A program made the translations under genes and the position numbers. The notes beneath the pieces were generated by a model that did not search any database, was not told the origin of the DNA, and saw only the letters and a list, made by a program, of their open reading frames with translations. From an uncultured Sphingomonadaceae bacterium (GTDB taxonomy: Bacteria; Pseudomonadota; Alphaproteobacteria; Sphingomonadales; Sphingomonadaceae), in NCBI GenBank assembly GCA_947504025.1, contig CANNFX010000004.1, forward strand, positions 1 to 64,000: a stretch of 64,000 nucleotides of DNA. The letters run 5' to 3'. Of this stretch, positions 36,353-45,377 are shown one piece after another (the stretch's first letter is position 1; each line of letters opens with the position of its first letter).

Positions 36353-37476
36353 CCGATGCAGTCAAACTAGCCGAGGCGCTGATTGCCTGCCCTAGTGTCA
36401 CGCCGGCAACCGGACTGGTGTTCGATTGCATGGAGGACATGCTCACGCCGCTCGGCTTTGATGTGCACCGTTTCACCAAGGGCGAGGAGCCTGACGGCCC
36501 GGTTGAAAATTTGTTCGCGATCCGTCGCGGCCCTGAAGGATCAAAGCATTTTGCCTTTGCCGGGCACCTCGATGTGGTGCCGCCGGGCAAGAATTGGAAC
36601 AGCGGTCCGTTTGCCCCGGAACGGCGCGGCGATCTTCTGTTCGGCCGGGGCGCTGTTGATATGAAGGGTTCCATCGCAAGCATGGTCGCGGCGGTTGCTG
36701 ATATCCCTGCAGACACCGGGACGATCAGTTTCATCATCACGGGCGATGAGGAGGGGCCTGCAGTTTACGGCACACGCGCTCTGATCGACCACATTCGTGA
36801 GATCGACGAGACTCCCGACTTGTGCCTTGTGGGCGAGCCTACTTCGGTGAACCGGCTCGGCGATATGATGAAGATCGGCCGGCGCGGTTCGGTCAATATC
36901 TGGCTGGAGGTTGAGGGATCGCAGGGCCACGTCGCCTATCCGCATCTCGCCGAAAACCCGATCCCGAAATTGGTTACCAAGTTGGCCGAATTGAATTCAC
37001 TGGTGCTCGATGAGGGCACGGACTGGTTTCAAGCGTCCAACCTTGAAATCACCGAATTGGAGGTCGACAATCCGGCGCATAATGTTATTCCGGCGAAGGC
37101 AACGGCGCGCATCTCGATCCGCTTTAACGATCTGCACAGCGGCACTTCGCTATCGGAAACCGTTATCGCGATTGCTGAAAAGCATGGCGGGAAGGCGAAC
37201 CCCATCATCTCGGGCGAACCTTTTCTGACGCCGCCGGGGGAATTTTCTGAAATGATCGCACAGGCTGTGAAAGCGGAAACGGGGATCGAGCCCGAAGCCA
37301 GCACCAGCGGCGGAACATCGGATGCGCGTTTCCTGAAGGATCTGTGCCCGGTGATTGAGTTCGGGCTGGTCAATGCGACCATGCATAAGACCGATGAAGC
37401 TGTGGCGATCGAAGACTTGAGGACGCTCGCCAATATCTATCGGCGCATTGTGGTCGCGGCACTTGCCGTGCCCTGA
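36349..37476 (+). CDS. dapE: Succinyl-diaminopimelate desuccinylase
   Basis: 375 residues. M20 motifs: FAGHLDVVPPG with metal-binding His and Asp, DMKGSIA, GDEEGPA with catalytic and metal Glu, and GEPTSVN. The end GLVNATMHKTDEAV carries the last metal His. It makes LL-diaminopimelate for lysine and peptidoglycan. ATGA overlap with the nuclease gene. Confidence 0.95.
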   Translation: MTDAVKLAEALIACPSVTPATGLVFDCMEDMLTPLGFDVHRFTKGEEPDGPVENLFAIRRGPEGSKHFAFAGHLDVVPPGKNWNSGPFAPERRGDLLFGRGAVDMKGSIASMVAAVADIPADTGTISFIITGDEEGPAVYGTRALIDHIREIDETPDLCLVGEPTSVNRLGDMMKIGRRGSVNIWLEVEGSQGHVAYPHLAENPIPKLVTKLAELNSLVLDEGTDWFQASNLEITELEVDNPAHNVIPAKATARISIRFNDLHSGTSLSETVIAIAEKHGGKANPIISGEPFLTPPGEFSEMIAQAVKAETGIEPEASTSGGTSDARFLKDLCPVIEFGLVNATMHKTDEAVAIEDLRTLANIYRRIVVAALAVP

Positions 37477-37550
37477 CTGGGCAGGCACAAGGCTGATCAA
37501 CAGTTGAAAGCATTATCCGCCAACAATCGGCGGGCATGAGGGGTCTCAGC

Positions 37551-38789
37551 ATGACGCGTTTCTGGTTCGCTATCCCACTCTGGCAGCGGGTCATTGCCGC
37601 GCTGGGACTAGGTATCATTGCAGGCCTTTTGTGGGGGCCGGGTGCCGAAAGCATCAAGATCATCGGCGATATATTCATAGCGTTCATCAGGATGCTGGTT
37701 GTGCCGCTGATCTTCTTCAGCCTTGTGGCTGGTGTCGCGGCGATTGGCGACATCAAGAAGCTTGGCGCGGTAGGCGGGCGAGCTATGTTGCTGTTTCTTG
37801 TCACAGGGCAAATCGCTGTCTGGCTTGGGCTACTGCTAGGCACGCTCTTTGCGCCTGGAAGCGGCCTCGATACGGCGGTTATTGAGGCGGGTACTGTCCC
37901 TGTGCCCAATGAAACGACATGGCGCGAGATGTTGCTCGGCATCGTTCCGCAAAGCCCTGTACAAGTTATGGCAGACGTCAATGTGTTGCCGCTGATCGTC
38001 TTTGCGACCTTGATCGGTATCGGGATTTTGATGGCTGGCAAGGACGGCGAACCTGTCGCAAAAATCTTCGATTCCGGTTCGATCGTAATGCAGAAAGTCA
38101 CTGCGATTGTGATGGAACTGACCCCATTTGGTGTCTTCGCATTGATGGCTTGGGTCGCAGGTACACAGGGTACGGACGCGTTGATCGCGCTCGCGAAGCT
38201 AGTCGGGTTGAACTATTTCGGCTGTCTGCTCATCATCTTTGTCATGTATTCCGCGATGATCAAATTCATCGCCAAACTGCCAGTCGTAGATTTCTTTCGT
38301 GGTATCGTCGACGCGATGGCGGTTGCCTATTCCACCGCATCATCCAATGCGACATTGCCGGTCACAATGCGTTGCACGCAGCGTAATCTAGGCGTTGCGC
38401 CTAGCGTATCGAGCTTCATCGTTTCGCTTGGCGCGACTGTGAATATGAATGGCACCGCGATGTATATGGGCCTTGCCACGCTGTTTGGCGCGCAGGTGTT
38501 CGGCGTCGATCTCAGCTGGGCTGATTACTTCATGATTTCGATCCTCGGGACCGCTGGCGCCATTGGTGCGGCAGGTATTCCGGGTTCGGGTCTGATCATG
38601 ATGGCGCTTGTGTTTGGCGCAGTCGGCGTACCGCTGGAAACCATCGCCTTGGTCGCGGGCGTCGACCGTATCATGGACATGATGCGGACTGTCACGAACG
38701 TTTCAGGTGATGCCGCGATTACAACTACTGTGGCCAGTATGACGGGCGATATCGACCGCGAGGAAATGATCAGCGCGGATGATGTTTAG
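37551..38789 (+). CDS. Dicarboxylate/amino acid:cation symporter (DAACS)
   Basis: 412 residues from ATG 37551, which has GAGGGG seven bases upstream; an ATG 15 bases earlier is also in frame. About eight helices with two re-entrant hairpins; the Ser-rich hairpin AYSTASSNATLPVT and SLGATVNMNGTAMY (sodium and substrate motif NMNGT) are the GltP/DctA hallmark. It takes up C4-dicarboxylates or Glu/Asp with H+ or Na+. Independent of dapE. Confidence 0.93.
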   Translation: MTRFWFAIPLWQRVIAALGLGIIAGLLWGPGAESIKIIGDIFIAFIRMLVVPLIFFSLVAGVAAIGDIKKLGAVGGRAMLLFLVTGQIAVWLGLLLGTLFAPGSGLDTAVIEAGTVPVPNETTWREMLLGIVPQSPVQVMADVNVLPLIVFATLIGIGILMAGKDGEPVAKIFDSGSIVMQKVTAIVMELTPFGVFALMAWVAGTQGTDALIALAKLVGLNYFGCLLIIFVMYSAMIKFIAKLPVVDFFRGIVDAMAVAYSTASSNATLPVTMRCTQRNLGVAPSVSSFIVSLGATVNMNGTAMYMGLATLFGAQVFGVDLSWADYFMISILGTAGAIGAAGIPGSGLIMMALVFGAVGVPLETIALVAGVDRIMDMMRTVTNVSGDAAITTTVASMTGDIDREEMISADDV

Positions 38790-38823
38790 GGTGAGCGGTT
38801 GTTAGAACGGACACGTTACATCC

Positions 38824-39264
38824 ATGAAAAGTTCTCCCACGCTTGCCGCGGCCCAACATTTCTTGGACGTCGTGTGGAGCGACCCCGTTCCAACAGATGC
38901 AGCGCTAATCGCGGCTTTGGATCGTCTTGTCGCTATTTACCACGACACCCCTGAGGGTCAGGTCTCAGATTTCGATAGCGAAGCACCGCAGCAAGAAGGA
39001 CTAACGCTATACGAAGAAGTTGCTGAACGCTTTCCTGATTATGGCATTTATCCAGTAACCAATCGGGCAGCGGAGATCGAAGACCCTATGATGATGGGGG
39101 ACGCGATTGATGACCTAACCGACCTGACACTTGATATGCGCGAAGTCATTTGGTTGGCAGACAATGTTAGTATCGCCGATGCTCATTGGGCCTTTAAATT
39201 GCAGTTTTTTCATTGGGGCGAACATGCTCGCGAACTGGCGCTTTATTTATCCGATCGACTTTAG
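38824..39264 (+). CDS. DUF5063 domain protein
   Basis: 146 residues, acidic, soluble. The conserved Trp-rich end (AHWAFKLQFFHWGEHARELALYL after ILDMREVIWLAD-like region) and QQEGLTLYEEVAERFPDYGIY are the DUF5063 pattern. Members often lie beside other unknown genes; function unknown. Convergent with nth. Confidence 0.75.
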   Translation: MKSSPTLAAAQHFLDVVWSDPVPTDAALIAALDRLVAIYHDTPEGQVSDFDSEAPQQEGLTLYEEVAERFPDYGIYPVTNRAAEIEDPMMMGDAIDDLTDLTLDMREVIWLADNVSIADAHWAFKLQFFHWGEHARELALYLSDRL

Positions 39265-39275
39265 GTCACGGTCCC

Positions 39276-39917
39276 CTACTTCTTCTCCAAAACCTTCTTC
39301 CTGAAACTGCACAGTCCCACCACATTGCAGCGCCAGCATTCCGGCGTGCGTGCCTTGCAGGTGTAGCGGCCGTGGAGGATCAGCCAGTGATGCGCGTCGC
39401 GGCGGAAGGGCTGAGGGACGCGTTTTTCCAGCTTCGCTTCGACGGCCTCGGGCGTCTTACCCTTGGCTAGGCCCGTGCGGTTGCCGACGCGAAAGACATG
39501 GGTGTCGACTGCGAAAGTCTCATGTCCGAAATGGCAATTGAGCACGACATTGGCGGTCTTGCGCCCAACGCCGGGCAGAGTGACCAGCTCGTCGCGGTCC
39601 TCCGGCACAGTGCTGTCATAATGGTCGATCAACCGCTGGGACAGCAGGATGACGTTCTTGGCCTTGGAGTTGAACAGGCCAATCGTCTTGATATGTTCCT
39701 TCAGACCATCTTCGCCAAGTTCGACCATCTGCTCCGGCGTCTCGACCTCGGCAAACAGACGCCGCGTGGCCTTGTTCACGCCGACATCGGTCGCCTGCGC
39801 TGACAAAGCGACAGCCACGACGAGCTGGTAGACATTGCCATATTCCAGCTCGGTCACCGGCGCGGGATTATCCTCGGCCAAACGGCTGAAGAATTCGAAA
39901 ATCTGGTCGTTGGTCAC
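39276..39917 (-). CDS. nth: Endonuclease III
   Basis: 213 residues from a GTG at 39917. The helix-hairpin-helix LPGVGRKTANVVL carries the catalytic Lys; catalytic Asp is in AVDTHV. The [4Fe-4S] loop is complete: C-x6-C-x2-C-x5-C in CKARTPECWRCNVVGLC. It removes oxidised pyrimidines. Its GTG overlaps the dapB stop (GTGA). Confidence 0.96.
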   Translation of the reverse strand: MTNDQIFEFFSRLAEDNPAPVTELEYGNVYQLVVAVALSAQATDVGVNKATRRLFAEVETPEQMVELGEDGLKEHIKTIGLFNSKAKNVILLSQRLIDHYDSTVPEDRDELVTLPGVGRKTANVVLNCHFGHETFAVDTHVFRVGNRTGLAKGKTPEAVEAKLEKRVPQPFRRDAHHWLILHGRYTCKARTPECWRCNVVGLCSFRKKVLEKK

Positions 39918-40642
39918 AAGCCTAGAACGTCATTCATTGAATAATGACCGGCCTCTTTGCCGATCAGCCACCGCGCGCCGCGTATTGCTCCACGTGCGAA
40001 GATCGATCGGTCCTCTGCCTGATGGGACAGGGTAATGCGTTCCTGTTCACCCGCCAGAATGACCGAGTGATCGCCTGCGACGGTGCCGCCGCGCAAGGCT
40101 GCGAAGCCGATTGCTCCTTTGCCGCGAGCACCTGTGTGGCCGTCGCGCCCGCTATCGGCGTTCGCGGGCAGATCGATGCCGCGACCCTCGGCTGCTGCTT
40201 CGCCTAGTAGTAATGCGGTGCCGGAAGGCGCATCGACCTTCATGCGGTGATGCATTTCGACAATCTCGATGTCCCAATCATCGCCGAGCTTCCCGGCAGC
40301 CTCGCGCACAAGGTGGGCCAGTAGAGTAACGCCGAGCGAGGTGTTGCCGGTCTGCAAGACAGGAATGTGCTGTGCAGCATCGCCGAGCGCCGCATGGTGA
40401 CTGTTATCGAGGCCGGTAGTGCCAACCAAGATCGGAATGCCCGCATCGCGCGCAGCCGCAAGATTGGCGACAAGCGCGGCAGGTGCGGAGAAGTCGACCA
40501 ACACATCGCTGGCTTTCGCGAGCGCTGAAGGGTCATCACCCTTGTCGATTCCGCCAGCAAAGGTGCATCCGGCCTCTTCGATGGCGGTCTTGAGCGCGAC
40601 GCCCATTCGCCCTTCGCTACCGATAATTCCGATTCTACGCAT
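39914..40642 (-). CDS. dapB: 4-hydroxy-tetrahydrodipicolinate reductase
   Basis: 242 residues from ATG 40642 with AGGAG upstream. NAD(P)-binding GIIGSEGRMG, then the strong motif EIVEMHHRMKVDAPSGTALL with catalytic His and Lys. Second dap gene in the window (with dapE), in a unit with nth. The step converts HTPA to tetrahydrodipicolinate in lysine/DAP synthesis. Confidence 0.95.
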   Translation of the reverse strand: MRRIGIIGSEGRMGVALKTAIEEAGCTFAGGIDKGDDPSALAKASDVLVDFSAPAALVANLAAARDAGIPILVGTTGLDNSHHAALGDAAQHIPVLQTGNTSLGVTLLAHLVREAAGKLGDDWDIEIVEMHHRMKVDAPSGTALLLGEAAAEGRGIDLPANADSGRDGHTGARGKGAIGFAALRGGTVAGDHSVILAGEQERITLSHQAEDRSIFARGAIRGARWLIGKEAGHYSMNDVLGL

Positions 40643-40677
40643 TGCCACTCCTGCTTTCCCCATGCTTCATGGCGGGC

Positions 40678-41376
40678 ATGGCCGATATCCGCAACATAGT
40701 CATTCTCACAGGCGCTGGCGTAAGCGCTGAAAGTGGTATCGATACCTTTCGCAGTGAAGGCGGCTTGTGGGAGCAGCATCGGGTTGAAGATGTCGCGACA
40801 CCTGAAGGTTTTGCGCGTGATCCAGACCTCGTTCTACGCTTCTATGATATGCGGCGCGAAGCAATTCAGACCAAGCAACCCAATGCAGCACATGATGCAC
40901 TGGCGAAGTTGGACGAGGCGTGGAACGGCGAGCTGCTGATAGTGACGCAGAACGTTGATGATCTGCACGAGCGGGCCGGGGCGGAGCGCGTGCTGCATAT
41001 GCATGGCACACATCTCAATGCTTGGTGCACGGCCTGTGACGTCCGGTCACCGTGGACGGGAACGCTGATCGAGCGGCCACCATGCCCCGCTTGCGATTCG
41101 CGGGCATTGCGGCCCGATGTCGTCTGGTTTGGCGAAATGCCTTATCAGATGGAGGAGATATACGGTGCGTTGCGGCAGGCGGATCTGTTTGTTTCGATTG
41201 GCACATCTGGCGCGGTCTATCCTGCCGCAGGGCTTGTTCGCGACGCGCGTGAATTGGGTCTGCAAACGCTTGAACTAAATCTGGAACCGAGCCAAGGTTC
41301 ACGCTGGTTTGCTAGTTCGCGCCACGGCCCAGCCACACAGATTGTGCCTGAATGGGTGGAGGAAATTTTGTCATGA
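40678..41376 (+). CDS. cobB: NAD-dependent protein deacylase (sirtuin, CobB-like)
   Basis: 232 residues from ATG 40678 (MADIRNIV); an ATG nine bases earlier is possible. GAGVSAESGI, TQNVDDLHERAG and the catalytic His in HMHGT are present; zinc Cys are CTAC and CPAC. SIGTSGAVYPAA and RRE near the mid-part (FYDMRRE) fit class III sirtuins, which remove acetyl or succinyl groups from Lys. Overlaps the GFA gene by four bases. Confidence 0.93.
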   Translation: MADIRNIVILTGAGVSAESGIDTFRSEGGLWEQHRVEDVATPEGFARDPDLVLRFYDMRREAIQTKQPNAAHDALAKLDEAWNGELLIVTQNVDDLHERAGAERVLHMHGTHLNAWCTACDVRSPWTGTLIERPPCPACDSRALRPDVVWFGEMPYQMEEIYGALRQADLFVSIGTSGAVYPAAGLVRDARELGLQTLELNLEPSQGSRWFASSRHGPATQIVPEWVEEILS

Positions 41377-41714
41377 CGCCGCATCAGGGAAGCTGCCATT
41401 GTGGTGCGATCTCGTTGGAGTTGAGGGACAGCCCGCCTGATGCCGGATCTTGCAATTGTAGTATCTGCCGCCGGATTGGCGCATTATGGCATCACTGCTC
41501 ACCCAGTTTGATCACCGTTTCGGGCGAAGGTGAGGGTTATGTGCAAGGCGATAAGTCGATCACGATCTGGCGTTGCAGTACATGCGGGAATGTGACCCAT
41601 TGGACGGTTTTGGATGATCCAACTTATGATCGAATGGCCGTCAATCTAAGGATGTTTGAGCCCGATCTATGGCAAGATTTACCGCTTCGCCTGATCGACG
41701 GGGCGAGCTTCTGA
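41373..41714 (+). CDS. GFA/CENP-V-fold zinc protein
   Basis: 113 residues. Zinc-binding Cys in GSCHCGAI, CNCSICRR and CSTCGN follow the GFA (glutathione-dependent formaldehyde-activating-like) pattern. Most members are of unknown reaction. ATGA overlap with the sirtuin gene suggests co-translation. Confidence 0.88.
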   Translation: MTPHQGSCHCGAISLELRDSPPDAGSCNCSICRRIGALWHHCSPSLITVSGEGEGYVQGDKSITIWRCSTCGNVTHWTVLDDPTYDRMAVNLRMFEPDLWQDLPLRLIDGASF

Positions 41715-41765
41715 CAGTTGTTTGGCGATTAGCGAGATGGTGAATCATTGAAGGAGGCATCGGCG

Positions 41766-42209
41766 ATGAACAGATCAGTGATTTCGGGTGCAGGCGCCAT
41801 GTTACTTGCTGCCAGTTTGCCAGGCTGCGCGAGCGCCGAATTGGCCGGACCAAGCACACAGGAAGTGATCGTGTCCGCCTATGTCGAAGCGTATAACACG
41901 CGCGATCTCGCCGCAATGGAGGCGCTGATGCATCCGCAAATCCAATGGATAGCGGTCGAGAATGGCAAGTCGGTAGTTGCGGCTGACGGCCGCGAAGAGT
42001 TGGCCGCTCAAATGAAGAGCTATCTCGCTTCCCCCACTGCAACAAATAGCACCCTAGATAACGCTGCAGTAAGTGGACGGTTCGTAGCCGTGAAAGAAAC
42101 AGCCCATTGGAAGGGTGCAAATGGCCGGGATGCTTCGCAGTCGTCCATTGCTGTGTATGAACTTGACGGCGGTTTGGTTCGCAGGGTCTGGTATTATCCG
42201 GCTGAGTAA
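41766..42209 (+). CDS. SnoaL/NTF2-like lipoprotein
   Basis: 147 residues from ATG 41766 with an ideal AAGGAGG site. The lipoprotein signal ends LPGC (Cys20). The mature part has the NTF2-like pattern YVEAYNTRDLAAMEALMHPQIQW and a C-terminal VRRVWYYP. Function unknown; probably a ligand-binding envelope protein. Overlaps the convergent MoeB-like gene by 16 bp. Confidence 0.8.
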   Translation: MNRSVISGAGAMLLAASLPGCASAELAGPSTQEVIVSAYVEAYNTRDLAAMEALMHPQIQWIAVENGKSVVAADGREELAAQMKSYLASPTATNSTLDNAAVSGRFVAVKETAHWKGANGRDASQSSIAVYELDGGLVRRVWYYPAE

Positions 42210-42982
42210 TCTCTGCCTAACGAACAACCCTTGCAGTCCGGGTCTTTGGCAATCGAGAGCATCCGCATGCCGGGCTTCATGCCGTCGAGAATATGCAGCT
42301 TCCCCCATTGCGGATCGCCAAACGACGCCTTGCTCCCCAACAGCACGCGGATGGCTTGCATGGCAGCGAATGTACCAACCCAGCCTGCCATAGCGCCCAG
42401 CATTCCATCCTCGGCACAAGTGTCGCAGTCTTCTGCATCGAAGGCATCGCCGACATAGCAGCGGTAGCATGAGTAATCAGGCAAATGCCCGGCGAAGGCG
42501 GCAATCTGGCCCTGGAAGCGTCCGACTGCTGCGCTGAGCAATGGAATGCCCGCTGCCACGCAGGCATCAGAAACTGCAAGCCGAGTCGCGAAGTTGTCAC
42601 AACCATCGAGCACCAGGTCAGCGTCTTCGAAGATCTGTGCGGCGTTCTCTCCCTTCACCCGCCGAGCGTGTGCGCGGACTTCGAGGGCTTTGTCGAACTG
42701 CTGCACCCATCGTGCAGCAGCCTCCGCTTTAGGCGAGCCGATATCGCTTTCGGTATAGATTGTCTGTCGCTGCAGATTGCTCGTATCGACAGTATCATCG
42801 TCGACCAGTGTCAGTCTGCCTATGCCTGCACCCGCGAGATATTGCAGCGCTGGCGAGCCAATCCCGCCAATTCCGACCAGCACTACATGTGCCTGTGACA
42901 AAGCCATTTGCCCGGCGCCGCCCACTTCGGGCAACACAATATGGCGGGCAAATCGATCGAGGCGGTCAGGCGGCAGGCTCAT
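42194..42982 (-). CDS. MoeB/ThiF-family adenylyltransferase
   Basis: 262 residues. Nucleotide site GIGGIGSPALQYL, the Asp-rich LVDDDTVDTSNLQRQ, and zinc Cys pairs (CYRC and CKGC). A Cys in CDTCAEDGMLG matches the catalytic/persulfide Cys of MoeB. It adenylates the C-terminal Gly-Gly of MoaD or ThiS for sulfur transfer in molybdopterin or thiamine synthesis. No partner gene is nearby. Confidence 0.9.
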   Translation of the reverse strand: MSLPPDRLDRFARHIVLPEVGGAGQMALSQAHVVLVGIGGIGSPALQYLAGAGIGRLTLVDDDTVDTSNLQRQTIYTESDIGSPKAEAAARWVQQFDKALEVRAHARRVKGENAAQIFEDADLVLDGCDNFATRLAVSDACVAAGIPLLSAAVGRFQGQIAAFAGHLPDYSCYRCYVGDAFDAEDCDTCAEDGMLGAMAGWVGTFAAMQAIRVLLGSKASFGDPQWGKLHILDGMKPGMRMLSIAKDPDCKGCSLGRDYSAG

Positions 42983-43005
42983 TGCTTGCCTTTAGACCAG
43001 TTGGC

Positions 43006-44430
43006 TCAGGATTCCAGCTGCCGGAGCAGGCTACGCACGTCGCCGTCCATATCGGCATCGCGCTTACGCAAATCTTCGATCAGGCGAACGGCGTGGATTA
43101 CGGTTGAGTGATCGCGTCCACCGAACTTGCGCCCGATCTCGGGATAGCTGCGCGGTGTGAGGACTTTTGCAAGGTACATCGCGACTTGGCGTGGCCGTAC
43201 GACTGCACGGGCGCGGCGCTTGGATGACATTTCACTGCGGTCGATCCGGTAGAACTGGCAAACGGTGCGTTGGATTTCATCAATCGTGATCCGGCGGCGA
43301 TTGGCGGAAAGAATATCTGTTAGCTGTTCTTCGGCCAATTGCAGCGAAACTTCCTGACCGGTCAGCTGGGCATAGGCAATCAGCTTGTTCAGACCCCCAA
43401 CCAGCTCGCGAACATTGCGCGTTATGGTGCGGGCGAGGAATTCGATGACGTCGGCCGGCACTTCGAGCGGCGCAAAGCGTGTGAGCTTCGATTCGAGTAC
43501 CTGTCGGCGCAGATCGATATCTGCGGGCTGGATGTCCGCCACCAGCCCCATCGACAGGCGGCTGAGCAGGCGTGGTTCAACACCGTCGAGTGCTTGCGGT
43601 GCACGGTCAGCGGCGAATACAAGCCGCTTACCTTCGGCCAGTAATGCGTCGATCGTGTAAAGCAGTTCTTCCTGTGCTGACGCCTTGCCGATGATGAACT
43701 GGATATCGTCAACCAGAAGCAGATCAAAGCTACGCAGACGGGCTTTAAACTCCATCATCTGGTTCTGTTTTAGAGCTTGGACGAATTCGACCATGAAGCG
43801 TTCGGCGCTGCAATAGAAAATGCGCGCACGCGGATGGGCGGTGAGATATGCATGCCCGATGGCATGCATCAAATGTGTCTTGCCCTGACCAGTAGCGGCT
43901 TTGAGATAGAGCGGGCTGAACTGCGGCGTATCAGTTGCGGCCATGCGCTGAGCTGCATTGCAGGCGAGAATATTGGTCGTGCCGGTTACGAAAGCTGCGA
44001 AAGTCAGTGACGGGTCAAGGCCGACGGACGATGTGAACCCGCGTTCTCCGATGGTGCCTGCCGAGAGCGACATTGCACCGCCCATGCCGTCATTTGCCGG
44101 GCGGCGTCCATCACTACCGAGCCGCAGCTCAGGCATCTGGCGGCGGCCGGGGTGCACTTGGATGCGGACGTTCTTAACTTCGCTACGGGCAATTTTCCAA
44201 GCGAGTGAAAGACGGTCTGCAAAGCGGTCCCGGACCCAATTGGCTGAAAAATCGGTCGGCAGGAAAAGGTCGAGCGTGCCGGACTCCTTACAAAAGCCCC
44301 CCATCTGGATTGGTTTGATCCATTGGCTGTGCAGCTGATGGCCCAAATCCTTGCGAAGACCCTGGCTGATGTCGCCCCAGTCAGCTGCTAGCGTTACAGC
44401 CTCTGTGTCTTCGTGTTTTTCGCTCTTCAT
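43006..44430 (-). CDS. dnaA: Chromosomal replication initiator DnaA
   Basis: 474 residues from ATG 44430 (GGGA seven bases upstream); a second ATG at 44451 adds seven. Domain III has Walker A GQGKTHLM, Walker B LLLVDDIQF and sensor motifs; domain IV has RPRQVAMYLAKVLTPRSYPEIGRKFGGRDHSTV with the DNA-binding signature. DnaA melts the origin. The 510-bp upstream region is gene-free and described separately. Confidence 0.97.
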   Translation of the reverse strand: MKSEKHEDTEAVTLAADWGDISQGLRKDLGHQLHSQWIKPIQMGGFCKESGTLDLFLPTDFSANWVRDRFADRLSLAWKIARSEVKNVRIQVHPGRRQMPELRLGSDGRRPANDGMGGAMSLSAGTIGERGFTSSVGLDPSLTFAAFVTGTTNILACNAAQRMAATDTPQFSPLYLKAATGQGKTHLMHAIGHAYLTAHPRARIFYCSAERFMVEFVQALKQNQMMEFKARLRSFDLLLVDDIQFIIGKASAQEELLYTIDALLAEGKRLVFAADRAPQALDGVEPRLLSRLSMGLVADIQPADIDLRRQVLESKLTRFAPLEVPADVIEFLARTITRNVRELVGGLNKLIAYAQLTGQEVSLQLAEEQLTDILSANRRRITIDEIQRTVCQFYRIDRSEMSSKRRARAVVRPRQVAMYLAKVLTPRSYPEIGRKFGGRDHSTVIHAVRLIEDLRKRDADMDGDVRSLLRQLES

Positions 44431-44861
44431 TCCTGTGTCCCAGCCTCTCATCTCGTCGCCGCATGGCCTGCCGGTATGTTCCGGCCCGGTCTCGCCATCA
44501 AACGATCCGGTTCACTCCTACAGCATCGCTGACCTTAGTTTCGCTTATCAGGCCCAATCTAGGGTCTCTGACAAAGCTACGCCCTCTCTCGAAATCGATG
44601 TTTCGGGAGTTCACAGGTCTAGTGATCCAATTTTGCCGCCAGCGAATCCCCCCTGAACGGCAGGATCATTTATGGACTGGTTTTAACTGTGGGCAAGAGA
44701 AGGATTGCAAAAAAAATGAAATATATCGCCTTGACTCACCTGTAGCCCGCAGACTTACGTTCAACGTACTGTTTATATTAGATTTTTGATAAAGAGGGGG
44801 TGCGAATCGCGGTATATCCTTGAGTCTAAAGGGACTGCTGCAATGCACCATTGCCAGATGT
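44431..44861. promoter_or_regulatory. dnaA upstream region with four GANTC sites
   Basis: About 430 bp without a gene. Becomes A/T-rich between 44660 and 44830. It contains GANTC (CcrM methylation) sequences at 44644, 44733, 44804 and 44822. In Caulobacter such sites near dnaA control its expression by methylation. I do not find consensus DnaA boxes or a CtrA TTAA-N7-TTAA site, so I do not call an origin here. Confidence 0.45.
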
Positions 44862-44890
44862 AAAAAAGGCCGACGCATTTAGCGCCGGCC
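44862..44890 (-). terminator. Rho-independent terminator after rpsT
   Basis: GGCCGACGC-ATTTA-GCGCCGGCC stem (44868-44890, one mismatch) followed on the minus strand by six T. It lies 50 bases beyond the rpsT stop and separates rpsT from dnaA. Confidence 0.88.
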
Positions 44891-44940
44891 CGTTCGATTT
44901 TCGTTCCACCGGAATCCGGAGGATTGTCTTAAAAAACGAA

Positions 44941-45201
44941 TCAGAGAGCTGAGACTCGCTTCGAAAGGCGCGACATTTTGCGCGCGAATGTGTTTTTGTG
45001 CATCACACCGCGAGCAACACCGCGAGCCAATTCAGGCTGAGCATCCTTGAGGGCGGCTTCTGCAACCTTCTTATCGCCACCTTCGATGGCGGTTTCGACC
45101 TTCTTAACGAATCCGCGAATGCGGCTGACGCGTGCAGTGTTCACTTCGGCACGGCGATCGTTGCGACGGATACGTTTTTTGGCTTGCGGCGTATTGGCCA
45201 T
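44941..45201 (-). CDS. rpsT: 30S ribosomal protein S20
   Basis: 86 residues, [20 protein letters not shown] start and Lys/Arg/Ala-rich helices of S20, ending [18 protein letters not shown]. Binds 16S rRNA. Its place upstream of dnaA and next to mutM is a common alphaproteobacterial arrangement. Confidence 0.97.
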   Translation of the reverse strand: MANTPQAKKRIRRNDRRAEVNTARVSRIRGFVKKVETAIEGGDKKVAEAALKDAQPELARGVARGVMHKNTFARKMSRLSKRVSAL

Positions 45202-45377
45202 GTTTGTCCTTACCTCGGGCCACCACTGCAGTGGCCGGAATTCTTCTTTGAAACTTATGAAAAACGGCAGACGAACCGCCGGAAAGCGCGCGCAATAGAC
45301 AGCGCTAAGCGAATCGTCAAGAATTGTGTTGGTCAGATAGGTGAATGCTATCGGGATTGCTAGGCCTTGCGTCTGTC

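Noticed and set aside
44431..44940. Replication origin next to dnaA
   Set aside because: No cluster of TTATCCACA-type boxes; the best match TGTGGGCAA has two mismatches. In many alphaproteobacteria oriC is elsewhere (near hemE).
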